Source: Desulfuromonadales bacterium (lineage in GTDB: Bacteria; Desulfobacterota; Desulfuromonadia; Geobacterales; Pseudopelobacteraceae). From it: 64,000 nt of DNA. The stretch covers positions 1 through 64,000 of the forward strand of contig JACAAY010000006.1 of NCBI GenBank assembly GCA_013377095.1, given 5' to 3'. The notes under the pieces were generated by a model. That model was not told the origin of the DNA. It did not search any database and worked only from the letters and a program-made list of their open reading frames with translations. Made by a program: the position numbers and the translations under genes. Below, piece after piece: positions 56,020 through 64,000 of the stretch; the first letter of the stretch is position 1; each line of letters opens with the position of its first letter.

Positions 56020-57995
56020 AAGCTATTATTCTCCTCAGTTTCAAACCGTACTGCCGGGATTCTCACATAAAAGGCTGTTCCCCTTCCCGGTTTGGAATCA
56101 CACTCGATATTGCCATTGTGCTCTTTAACAATGCTGAAATTGATCGATAGCCCCAGGCCGGTTCCCCCACTATCAAGTTTAGTGGTAAAAAACGGGTCAA
56201 AGATGGCCTTCTGGACATCTTCCGTCATCCCGACACCCTCATCGTTAACCTTTATGGTAATCTGCCCCAGGTATTCCGAGTATGAAGTGGTGATGGAAAC
56301 AGCGCAATTCCTGTCAGGCAGCGCCTCAAGGGCATTCATGGTCAGGTTTACGATCACCTGCTCCAGTTGACGAAAACTGCCCTTGACAGGTGGGAGAGCC
56401 TTACCCAAGGTACAGGAAAAGTTGTCGGTATGCTGCTTGATTTTATTGTGTAGCATGGCGAGCGCCGCTTCAACAACCTTATTTATATCAACAAGTTGAT
56501 CAAGGCGGGTCTTTTCCTGACGAGCAAAATCCTTCAAGCCGGTGACGATCCCCTTGATACGGTAGGCGCCCTCTGTAAGACCGTCGATCATTTTGGGAAT
56601 AACCGTAGCAGCCTCGTGATAACTGAATTTGCCAAGAAAATACTCGCCATTGTCTTCCCCATAGCGGGTTAGAATTCTGTTGATATCGGGCCAGATATCC
56701 GCGAAAAACTGAGCATTGGATAGAATGAAATTGTTGGGGTTGTTAATCTCGTGGGCAATTCCCGAAGCAAGGGTACCGATTGCCGCCATTTTGTTCGCCT
56801 GGAGCAGCCGTTCCTGCATGATCCTGTTATTTTCTTCGGCTATTTTCCGCTCCGTAATATCCCTGGCAACCCCTAAAACCTTATACGTTCCACCAATCAC
56901 TGCGCCTTTCATATTCACTTCGACCCAGAAAAGCCGGCTAGATCTATCCTTGGCAAGCCACTCGATCATATGTGAGTTGTTATCCCTCGTGTTCCAAATA
57001 TGTTTCAGCGCATCCCTCTGGGTATAGGGAGGAAAACCAGCGCTCAATTCTTCCACGGTAAGCAGCAAGACCTCTTCACGCAGATAACCATACATTTGGC
57101 ACATTTTCTGATTAACATCAAGAATGGCTCCGTTTTCAACGTCAAATACGAAAATCGCATCATTGGATGCATCGAAGATTGCCCGGTAATTTGCTTCCGA
57201 TTCCCTGAGCGCCCGTTGCTCCAGCTTGAGCTCACTGATGTCAGCCATGATCCCCACATACCCGATGGAAACACCTTCACTGCTCAGCATCGGGGCTGTC
57301 GATACGCTGACATCGATGAAATGTCCGTCTTTATGCAAACGGCGAGTTTCCATGGAACGCCTGTTCTCACCCATAATACACAATCGAATACTTTCATTAA
57401 GTTCATCTATCTGTTCTATGGTTATGAGCGGATAAGGTTTACCAAGAACCTCTTCTTTTTTCCAGCCAAACATACGTTCCGCAGCCGGATTCCAGAGGGT
57501 CATGTTGATATCAAGATCCATGGCGAATATGGTAAGTGGTGATGCGTTAATAAGCGCTTCGAGCATTTGGTTTGCCTCCCGAAGTGCATGCTCCGCACGT
57601 TTACGGTCGGAAATATTGCGCAGATATTCGCCAGCCATGACAACATTTCCGGATTCATCACATATGGGAAAAGCATGTATCTCCAAATGTCCAACCGTGG
57701 GGTTAAACTTTTCCGTAACAATGGTTTCTCCCGTTTCAAAGACCTGAACAAGATGGCACGGATCACACCGAGAATTCAGATCGGGATAATACACCTCATA
57801 ACACTGCTTATTATTCTTACGTTTTTTGGGTGCAGCATACTCATGCCCTCCGCGCCAGTTGCTGTAAACGATTTTAAAATTCCTGTCTATCACGGAAATA
57901 AGATCGGGAATCGCCTGCAGAATGTTGTGCATCAGCATTTTTGATGAGGAGTTGGAGTTGATATTTTGATCCTGCCTAGACCCAGCGACGTTCAT
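56016..57995 (-). CDS. PAS-containing sensor histidine kinase
   Basis: A 659-residue kinase with three PAS domains (about 25-130, 140-260, 265-385) and a His-kinase core (phospho-acceptor His415 in SGIAHEINNP; N-box VNLTMNALEALP; G-boxes DEGVGMTEDV and GGTGLGLSIN). No membrane segment is visible, so it is soluble. The first PAS carries QCYEVYY and SRCDPCHLVQV (cysteines near 65, 77 and 80), a metal- or redox-like pattern. ATG 57995 lies 7 bases after GAGGAGG; the GTG at 58001 is too close to it. Translationally coupled to the response regulator, its probable partner. The signal sensed is unknown. Confidence 0.9.
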   Translation of the reverse strand: MNVAGSRQDQNINSNSSSKMLMHNILQAIPDLISVIDRNFKIVYSNWRGGHEYAAPKKRKNNKQCYEVYYPDLNSRCDPCHLVQVFETGETIVTEKFNPTVGHLEIHAFPICDESGNVVMAGEYLRNISDRKRAEHALREANQMLEALINASPLTIFAMDLDINMTLWNPAAERMFGWKKEEVLGKPYPLITIEQIDELNESIRLCIMGENRRSMETRRLHKDGHFIDVSVSTAPMLSSEGVSIGYVGIMADISELKLEQRALRESEANYRAIFDASNDAIFVFDVENGAILDVNQKMCQMYGYLREEVLLLTVEELSAGFPPYTQRDALKHIWNTRDNNSHMIEWLAKDRSSRLFWVEVNMKGAVIGGTYKVLGVARDITERKIAEENNRIMQERLLQANKMAAIGTLASGIAHEINNPNNFILSNAQFFADIWPDINRILTRYGEDNGEYFLGKFSYHEAATVIPKMIDGLTEGAYRIKGIVTGLKDFARQEKTRLDQLVDINKVVEAALAMLHNKIKQHTDNFSCTLGKALPPVKGSFRQLEQVIVNLTMNALEALPDRNCAVSITTSYSEYLGQITIKVNDEGVGMTEDVQKAIFDPFFTTKLDSGGTGLGLSINFSIVKEHNGNIECDSKPGRGTAFYVRIPAVRFETEENNSL

Positions 57996-58170
57996 TTCCA
58001 CACCTCCTCATGGAGAATCAATTTGTACTCAAGCTGTGTGTAATGGAACTTGGAATAGCGAAGTTGACGGGAATTTTCAAAGAAAGGCGACGACTCATCG
58101 GGAAGCGTTGTGAGAATGGAGATTCACTGAAGAAGATTGCCTGAACTACCAAACGGTTGATTAAAAATGA

Positions 58171-58602
58171 CTATGATCCAGCTGAGGAATTCGAGCCGGA
58201 AGGTTCATCAAGCACAACCAGATACCCATCCGGATCAAAGCACCAAAGTTCCTTGACACCGTAGGGCTTCAGCTGAAGAGGATAGAGTATCTCCAATCCC
58301 TCTTCCAGAATAGCATCATTGATCCCTTCGATATCCTTGACATCAAAATGTAGGGTCACTCCGATACCGCGGGGAAACATCACCAGGCGCTGCTCCAGAA
58401 CAGGGTGAGCCCTGATGACATCTCCCTCTTCGACAAAAACAATGGCAATGCCATCCATGTCCAACAGAAGATGTTCAGGAGCTCCGGGAATTGTTATGGA
58501 ACGCTGCATCGGCAATTCGAGAATACCGCCATAAAACGCTTCGGTAACAGCCAGGTCAGCCACGGAGAGTTGGACTGAGTGGCGGGAGCGATGGACATTC
58601 AT
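58171..58602 (-). CDS. VOC (glyoxalase/bleomycin-resistance fold) protein
   Basis: A 143-residue vicinal-oxygen-chelate protein with two beta-alpha-beta modules. It begins SVQLSVADLAVTEAFYGGIL, and the second half has LHFDVKDIEGINDAI and WCFDPDGYLVVLDEP. The metal ligands His8-equivalent, Glu and the C-terminal Glu appear present, but substrate is unknown. It starts directly after the ccdA stop codon (TAGATG), so the two are coupled. Confidence 0.85.
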   Translation of the reverse strand: MNVHRSRHSVQLSVADLAVTEAFYGGILELPMQRSITIPGAPEHLLLDMDGIAIVFVEEGDVIRAHPVLEQRLVMFPRGIGVTLHFDVKDIEGINDAILEEGLEILYPLQLKPYGVKELWCFDPDGYLVVLDEPSGSNSSAGS

Positions 58603-59331
58603 CTACACGCCACCAAACAGGTATGAGGCGTAACCTGACAGGCGTGAGAGCCAGTTTGAGAAGATGAGAATACCGACCAACATCAGAAAAACACCGGTAA
58701 TGATCTCAAAAATGCGGATAAAACGTTTAAAGCGATTGAAGAGAATCAGAAAGTGATGCAGTGCAAGTGAAGAGAGCATAAACGGGAGAGCAAGGCCGAG
58801 GGAATAGGCCAGAAGTAGAATGATTCCGTAGATAACATTTTCTTCATTGGCAGCCACCATGAGTATGGAGGCGAGAATGGGGCCGATGCAGGGGGTCCAG
58901 CCGGCCGCAAAAACCAATCCAACCAGAAAACTTCCCACGTAGCCGGTGGGCTTATGGTGAACGGTAACTCTCTTTTCCCCCAGCAGCCATCCAAACGGAA
59001 CCAGTCCGGTCACATGAAATCCAAACAGAAAAATCAGCACTCCGCCGATTTTTCTGATCAGGCTGGTATGCTGCTGCAGGAATGTGCCTATGAGAGTCGC
59101 GGATGCACCTAAAAGCACGAAAACGACGGTAAAGCCAGTGACAAAACAGAGGGAGTGAAAAAAAGTTTTCCGGCGGACAAGGTGTGTGGGATGCTCTGCC
59201 TGCAGATCATTAAAAGAAAGACCGGTAATATAGGTAATATACGACGGTATCAACGGCAGAACGCATGGAGATAAGAATGAAAGCAGACCGGCAATAAATG
59301 CCCCTGCATAGGTCACTTCCTGGTTATGCAT
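58603..59331 (-). CDS. ccdA: cytochrome c biogenesis protein CcdA
   Basis: A 242-residue membrane protein with six hydrophobic segments. The thiol-transfer cysteines lie in SPCVLPLIPSY and GWTPCIGPIL. CcdA carries reducing power from cytoplasmic thioredoxin to periplasmic thiol proteins such as the TlpA-like lipoprotein encoded 13 bases upstream. Cytochrome c maturation is the usual role and suits a cytochrome-rich organism. Confidence 0.93.
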   Translation of the reverse strand: MHNQEVTYAGAFIAGLLSFLSPCVLPLIPSYITYITGLSFNDLQAEHPTHLVRRKTFFHSLCFVTGFTVVFVLLGASATLIGTFLQQHTSLIRKIGGVLIFLFGFHVTGLVPFGWLLGEKRVTVHHKPTGYVGSFLVGLVFAAGWTPCIGPILASILMVAANEENVIYGIILLLAYSLGLALPFMLSSLALHHFLILFNRFKRFIRIFEIITGVFLMLVGILIFSNWLSRLSGYASYLFGGV

Positions 59332-59344
59332 GGCAAGAGCACCT

Positions 59345-59869
59345 CTATTTCATTAAATCCTCTAAGGACGAAATCGTATCAGGCGCAGACCAGTCAAGGG
59401 GACCAACTATTTTTTTGATGATAACGCCACCTTTATCAATGACAAAGGTTTCCGGAAAGCCGGTCACTCCATAGGCAGCAGCAGCCTTGCCGTCTGGGTC
59501 GGTGTAGGCCGGGAGCAGATAACCACTCGTCCGAAAGAATTCTTCGATAGCCGGTTTGCCTCCCTCATCCATGGATACGGCAACCATCCGGTACGGCTTG
59601 CCGTTCATGACTGAGTTCAGCTTCATCATGGATGGTATTTCCTCGCGACAGGGAGGGCACCAGGTGGCCCAGAAATTGAGAACAACCACATTCCCTTTCA
59701 AATCGAAAAGTCTCAGCTTGTCGCCATTCAGGGCGGTTACGGTGATGTCGGGCGCTGGCATCTTTTCCACGGCAGTGATGGGCTTTCCGGATAACCCCGG
59801 AGTTTTGCGGTCACAAGCAGTGAGAGTCGCAAAAACTATCACCAGACACAAAAAGAGTATTTTTCCCAT
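59345..59869 (-). CDS. TlpA/ResA-like lipoprotein thioredoxin
   Basis: A 174-residue periplasmic thioredoxin-fold protein. ATG 59869 has GGAGG 4 bases upstream; the frame upstream to 59935 would overlap ispB and is rejected. The lipobox LTAC (Cys19) predicts a membrane-anchored lipoprotein. The active site is WCPPC (Cys71, Cys74) with the cis-proline region GVTGFPETFVID. It is the likely partner of CcdA in reducing apocytochrome c. Confidence 0.92.
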   Translation of the reverse strand: MGKILFLCLVIVFATLTACDRKTPGLSGKPITAVEKMPAPDITVTALNGDKLRLFDLKGNVVVLNFWATWCPPCREEIPSMMKLNSVMNGKPYRMVAVSMDEGGKPAIEEFFRTSGYLLPAYTDPDGKAAAAYGVTGFPETFVIDKGGVIIKKIVGPLDWSAPDTISSLEDLMK

Positions 59870-59912
59870 GTTTCCTCCGGGAATATCCAAGGCTCGACGC
59901 CGGTACAATTTC

Positions 59913-60881
59913 TTATCTGCTGCGGGTGACGACATATTCTGCCAGACCCAGCATGGCTTCTCTTACGGGACTTGCGCCAAATTCGTGCAGATGGTCGGCG
60001 CACCCCCCAATGTACTTCCGTGCCGCGGCAAGTGTATAATCGATACCACCGTAACGCTGTACCAACCCGGAAACATCCCGGAAATCGTCCAGAGTCATCT
60101 CATCCTTTTCAATAACTCCGGCAATAATATCACGCTCTTCGGCCGAACAGTTACGTAGTGCATGAATCAGCGGCAAGGTTATCTTACCCTCTTCCAAGTC
60201 ATGGCCGATACTTTTTCCGAACTCTTCTTCGGTGGCAATATAGTCAAGCGTATCATCCATAAGTTGAAATGCTATTCCCAGATTCATTCCAAAATCAGAC
60301 AGAGCTTTTTGCTTGTCAGGAGACGCATTCCCCAGAATGGCGCCAGCTTCACAAGCAGCAGACATGAGAATCGCGGTCTTGGAGCGCACTACATTGATGT
60401 AGCGTTCTTCCGTCAAGTCAAGTTCGCCGGTACAGAGCAGTTGCATAACCTCGCCCTCGGCGATAACGGTTGTCGCATCGGAAAGAATTCGAAGAATATC
60501 CATACTTCCCACGGTAACCATCAGTGAGAACGATTTCGAGAAGAGAAAATCGCCCACCAGTACGGAAGCTTCATTTCCCCACAGCGTGTTGGCCGAAGCA
60601 AGGCCGCGTCGCAGAGTTGCGCTATCCACGACATCATCGTGGAGTAATGTGGCGGTATGAATGAACTCTATGACACTTGCCAGGGGAACAGCCTTGCAAC
60701 CCTCATAGCCGCTAAGTCGGGCTGCAAGTAAAAGCAACGCCGGACGAACACGTTTACCGCCACTGGAGAGAACATATTCCCCTACCTTCCTGATAAGGGG
60801 AACGTCCGACTCCAGATCTTTGCGAAATTGCAGTTCTACACGCTTCAGGTCATCGCCAATGAGATTTAATGCAGCTTGCAT
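59913..60881 (-). CDS. ispB: polyprenyl diphosphate synthase
   Basis: A 322-residue trans-prenyltransferase making the long isoprenoid side chain of quinones. Aspartate-rich motifs are HDDVVD (Asp82, Asp83, Asp86) and QLMDDTLDY. The GKRVRPAL and ATLLHDD context fits octa- or nonaprenyl synthases. The product length cannot be fixed by eye. AAGGAA precedes ATG 60881. It is followed by the TlpA-like gene 44 bases later. Confidence 0.9.
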   Translation of the reverse strand: MQAALNLIGDDLKRVELQFRKDLESDVPLIRKVGEYVLSSGGKRVRPALLLLAARLSGYEGCKAVPLASVIEFIHTATLLHDDVVDSATLRRGLASANTLWGNEASVLVGDFLFSKSFSLMVTVGSMDILRILSDATTVIAEGEVMQLLCTGELDLTEERYINVVRSKTAILMSAACEAGAILGNASPDKQKALSDFGMNLGIAFQLMDDTLDYIATEEEFGKSIGHDLEEGKITLPLIHALRNCSAEERDIIAGVIEKDEMTLDDFRDVSGLVQRYGGIDYTLAAARKYIGGCADHLHEFGASPVREAMLGLAEYVVTRSR

Positions 60882-60980
60882 CCATGGTTCCTTGAGGAGA
60901 AAAGATTCGTCATACTACTGGATATAATTCTGTTTTGTCAAAGTATTTCTGGGAGTTAGGTGATACAGGCATCTTGCTCG

Positions 60981-61712
60981 TCAGACAGTTTCCTGAGGTA
61001 AGCGATCAGTATCATGCTGATTTTGAGATTGTGCCATGGAATACTGAAACTGGCTATCGTGTTTAACATGCGCGATGAGCATTCCCACATCCATGCAAAT
61101 CGCAGCAGGGATGAGTGTATCAAGTTCATTAAAAACCCTGCCCAACACCCTTTCAGTCATTTCCCGGAACAGCATCAACTCCTGGGAAAACAGCTCCTTG
61201 AAGGGATAACGCAGGTCCATAATCCCGCGGGGATCCTGATCAACGAAATTCAGTGTGCACCATTCGTCAAAGAGTTCCTCGCCATCGCTGTCAATCAAGG
61301 GAATACCATTGAGACGACAGGTCATGGGACGATGGTCATATACAAGACAGGCACCATCATTGGAAAGCAGAATACAGGGGGTTTCATCATCTTCCGGCAT
61401 GATGTCGTCCCACTCCGATTCGGGGATTGTGTTAAGCAACCAATGCTCGCCAATCGCAGGCCAGAGTGTATTCAGGACAGCTAGACGGGACGCTGCCTTC
61501 AGCCTGACTGCACTCCTCACGGATTCGGGCAACTGTTCAAAACCGCTTCGAAGGTACAGAGCATCCAGCAGGGTAATATCAAACAGGCCACGGCAACAAG
61601 CAGAGCAGCCGTGACGACAGGCAATCAGATCGGCATGTTTGTGCAGACAGGTCGTAAACCAGGAATCAACCTCTTGCAACAGAATGCCGTAATGATACAA
61701 AATTCCATCCAA
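60981..61712 (-). CDS. YkgJ family cysteine-cluster protein
   Basis: A 243-residue protein with the CxxxCxxCC cluster (CRHGCSACCRG, near residues 32-42) and further cysteines in ETPCILLSNDGACLVYDHRP and MTCRLNGIPL, the YkgJ/UPF0153 pattern. The family is thought to bind a metal or iron-sulfur cluster; the role is unknown. It is 9 bases downstream of cheX on the same strand. Confidence 0.88.
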   Translation of the reverse strand: MDGILYHYGILLQEVDSWFTTCLHKHADLIACRHGCSACCRGLFDITLLDALYLRSGFEQLPESVRSAVRLKAASRLAVLNTLWPAIGEHWLLNTIPESEWDDIMPEDDETPCILLSNDGACLVYDHRPMTCRLNGIPLIDSDGEELFDEWCTLNFVDQDPRGIMDLRYPFKELFSQELMLFREMTERVLGRVFNELDTLIPAAICMDVGMLIAHVKHDSQFQYSMAQSQNQHDTDRLPQETV

Positions 61713-61721
61713 ACCAACTCC

Positions 61722-62225
61722 CTACATATACACCATAACCTTGAGGGCTATGGAGCCATCGGCATTCCTGAACGGAATGGTGACACCTTTACACTGAACA
61801 TTGATGCTGGAAGATTCATTCTCATCCGGAGGCTCGGAAATGGCACGTAATTGGCCGGAAATGACAAGCGGCAGTCCAAGCGCGACACTGCCGTACTGTT
61901 CATGATACTTTGTTTTAAATACTCCGGCGATATTGTTGGTTAACTCGCCAACGGCATCCCGAATACATTCATCATCTGCTTCATCAACCATCAGCAGTTC
62001 TTTGGCTACGAACTGGGCCGATTTTTTGTCGGTGGCAATGATGATATAACCAACACGATCACCTGCCACGCCCACGATTCCCGTCACATCGGAATCAACC
62101 GGATCGACCCGTTTTTCAACCTTGCCGGCCAACAGGTCAATGTTCATGTAGCTTTTGAAGGTGTCTTGCGTAGCCGACATGATGGTAAACATGATTTCTT
62201 CAAATGAAATGGCTGCCAAACTCAT
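61722..62225 (-). CDS. cheX: CheX-type chemotaxis phosphatase
   Basis: A 167-residue CheX/CheC-fold protein. The CheY-P phosphatase signature GELTNNIAG has Glu94 and Asn97 in the E-x2-N arrangement of CheX. It begins with a long helix region and has the expected beta core (GIVGVAGDRVGYIII). It should dephosphorylate a CheY-like receiver. No che gene is nearby: it lies alone between guaA and the YkgJ gene. Confidence 0.85.
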   Translation of the reverse strand: MSLAAISFEEIMFTIMSATQDTFKSYMNIDLLAGKVEKRVDPVDSDVTGIVGVAGDRVGYIIIATDKKSAQFVAKELLMVDEADDECIRDAVGELTNNIAGVFKTKYHEQYGSVALGLPLVISGQLRAISEPPDENESSSINVQCKGVTIPFRNADGSIALKVMVYM

Positions 62226-62282
62226 ACCCCCCTCGTGTAGAATGAACTGCGTGCCGATTCCAGTGATACATTTTGTAAAAAC

Positions 62283-63845
62283 TCACTCCCACTCGATCGT
62301 AGCAGGCGGTTTGCTGGAAATGTCGTACACCACCCGGTTGACCCCTTTGACCTCGTTGATAATTCTGCTGCTGATACGCGCCAGATCCTCATAGGGGAGC
62401 GGATACCATCCCGCTGTCATAAAATCCTTTGTTTCAACGGCGCGCAGGGCTATGACATACTCGTAGGTGCGTCCATCACCCATGACACCGACACTTTTAA
62501 CGGGAAGGAATACGGCAAAAGCCTGGCTGATTTTATGATATTGACCAGATGAGTAGAGCTCTTCCATGTAGATTGCGTCAGCCTTGCGAAGAATATCGGC
62601 ATACTCTTTCTTTACTTCACCGAGAATGCGAACACCTAGCCCAGGTCCGGGAAATGGGTGACGCCAGACCATCTGATGCGGAAGTCCCAGCTCTTCGCCA
62701 ATGGCGCGCACCTCATCCTTGAACAGCTCGCGTAACGGTTCAAGAAGCTTGAGTTTCATATACTCCGGGAGCCCGCCCACATTATGATGACTCTTTATAT
62801 TATGCGCCTTTCCGGTCTTGGATCCGGCAGACTCGATCACATCGGGATAGATGGTGCCCTGGGCCAGCCAGCGAGCGTCCTTGATCCAGTTGGATTCTTC
62901 ATCGAAGATGGTTACAAACAGATTGCCGATGATTTTACGTTTCTTCTCCGGATCGCTCTCACCAGCCAGCGCAGTCAGGAAACGCTCCTCGGCGTTCACC
63001 CGGATCACTTTGACACCGAGGCTTTCGGCAAAGGTGGACATGACCTGGTCGCCCTCTTCCAGACGCAGCAGTCCATTGTCCACAAAGACACAGGTCAATT
63101 GATCACCGATCGCCCGATGGATCAGGGCTGCAGCCACCGATGAATCAACACCCCCTGAAAGTCCCAGAATCACCCGTTCACTGCCGACCTGCTGACGAAT
63201 TCGGGTTATCGCATCTTCAATGATCTGACCCGGAGTCCAGTGACCGGTGCAGCCACAGACTGAGCGCACAAAAGCATCAATCAGCAGCTCTCCCCGGGGT
63301 GTGTGGTTCACCTCCGGATGAAACTGCACACCGTAGAGGCGGCGCTTAACATCCTGAATGGCGCAGACCGGTGCATTTTCGGTTTGGGCAACGACTTCGA
63401 AACCGACAGGAACGCGGGACACATGGTCACCATGGCTCATCCAGACCGGGCTGACACCCTCCAGAAAGAAGCCGTCAAACAACTGACCAGGGCGTCCGCA
63501 GCTTTTCAATTCCGCGTGACCGAATTCACGTTTTCCTGCAGGTACGACCTCTCCTCCAAAATGCCGACTCAGCAGCTGCATGCCATAGCAAATTCCAAGA
63601 ACCGGCACACCCAGCTCAAAAAGCTCCTCTGCCACTGCGGGAGCACCAGGCTCATACACCGATTTTGGTCCCCCGGAAAGAATAATCCCTGTGGGAGCAA
63701 AGGAGCGAATCGCTTTCATGGACAAATCAAAGGGATGTAATTCGCAGTAGACATGGGCTTCACGTACACGACGGGCAATCAACTGGGTGTACTGGGAACC
63801 GAAATCAAGGATCAGGATCTTCTGGCTGTGGATATCAGTAGTCAT
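62283..63845 (-). CDS. guaA: GMP synthase (glutamine-hydrolysing)
   Basis: A 520-residue GMP synthase (XMP to GMP). The class I glutamine amidotransferase domain (about 8-200) has the nucleophile elbow GICYGMQLL and catalytic His-Glu in [12 protein letters not shown]. The ATP pyrophosphatase domain has [15 protein letters not shown]. The C-terminal dimerisation domain ends KPPATIEWE, as in the family. It follows guaB by 3 bases on the same strand. Confidence 0.96.
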   Translation of the reverse strand: MTTDIHSQKILILDFGSQYTQLIARRVREAHVYCELHPFDLSMKAIRSFAPTGIILSGGPKSVYEPGAPAVAEELFELGVPVLGICYGMQLLSRHFGGEVVPAGKREFGHAELKSCGRPGQLFDGFFLEGVSPVWMSHGDHVSRVPVGFEVVAQTENAPVCAIQDVKRRLYGVQFHPEVNHTPRGELLIDAFVRSVCGCTGHWTPGQIIEDAITRIRQQVGSERVILGLSGGVDSSVAAALIHRAIGDQLTCVFVDNGLLRLEEGDQVMSTFAESLGVKVIRVNAEERFLTALAGESDPEKKRKIIGNLFVTIFDEESNWIKDARWLAQGTIYPDVIESAGSKTGKAHNIKSHHNVGGLPEYMKLKLLEPLRELFKDEVRAIGEELGLPHQMVWRHPFPGPGLGVRILGEVKKEYADILRKADAIYMEELYSSGQYHKISQAFAVFLPVKSVGVMGDGRTYEYVIALRAVETKDFMTAGWYPLPYEDLARISSRIINEVKGVNRVVYDISSKPPATIEWE

Positions 63846-63848
63846 CTT

Positions 63849-64000
<152 letters not shown>

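Overview
The window looks like a chromosomal segment of a Geobacter/Pelobacter-type deltaproteobacterium (Desulfuromonadales), probably close to Pelobacter propionicus or a freshwater Geobacter. This is inferred from gene content and order: a glutamine synthetase III next to glnB-glnA, a liv transporter joined to indolepyruvate oxidoreductase and phenylacetate-CoA ligase, a pilR-pilA-ABC transporter block, many sigma-54-type promoters, and PAS kinases with cysteine motifs. I saw no tRNA, rRNA, CRISPR, prophage or insertion sequence.

Layout. 1-7.5 kb: the 3' end of a DUF2950 gene, a small protein with a nitrile-hydratase-leader-like N terminus, then the nitrogen block glnB-glnA and glnN (each with its own sigma-54 promoter), a PilZ protein and a secreted M23 peptidase. 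7.9-20 kb (minus strand): rlmB and pyrF, then livFGMH with two tandem binding proteins, an ACT protein, paaK, a beta-carbonic anhydrase and iorBA. Together these look like uptake of branched-chain or aromatic amino acids (or their acids) and handling of aryl-CoA products. 20.1-24.5 kb: tmk, holB, ricT, metG. 24.5-30 kb (minus): long type IV pilin, a TPR-like protein, ABC permease and ATPase, a second long pilin (pilA) with a sigma-54 promoter, and pilR; no pilS is adjacent. 30-33 kb: a MacAB-like efflux set. 33.2-40.3 kb: eno, a small secreted protein, ribBA, queH, DUF2905, DUF3300 and a complete DUF2950 gene.

40.9-58 kb is the most distinctive part: a self-contained catabolic island. A forward operon encodes CoA-acylating aldehyde dehydrogenase, CoA-transferase, an outer-membrane channel-like protein, acyl-CoA dehydrogenase, a 3-hydroxyacyl-CoA dehydrogenase/enoyl-CoA hydratase fusion, thiolase and enoyl-CoA hydratase. 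Facing it are an iron alcohol dehydrogenase and a second outer-membrane protein of the same type. Next to them lie a sigma-54-activating response regulator and a three-PAS histidine kinase. Sigma-54-like promoters precede the operon, the alcohol dehydrogenase and the second outer-membrane protein. The simplest reading is an inducible pathway that takes up a short- or medium-chain primary alcohol or acid and oxidises it through acyl-CoA to acetyl-CoA (or runs parts of it in reverse). The substrate is not shown by the sequence.

58-64 kb (minus): guaB (partial)-guaA, cheX, a YkgJ-type cysteine-cluster protein, a polyprenyl diphosphate synthase, a TlpA-like lipoprotein thioredoxin, ccdA and a VOC-fold protein.

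Starts were chosen by ribosome-binding-site spacing, family alignment and signal peptides; where this shortens the longest open frame the entry says so. All functions are from reading motifs by eye; no database search was run.
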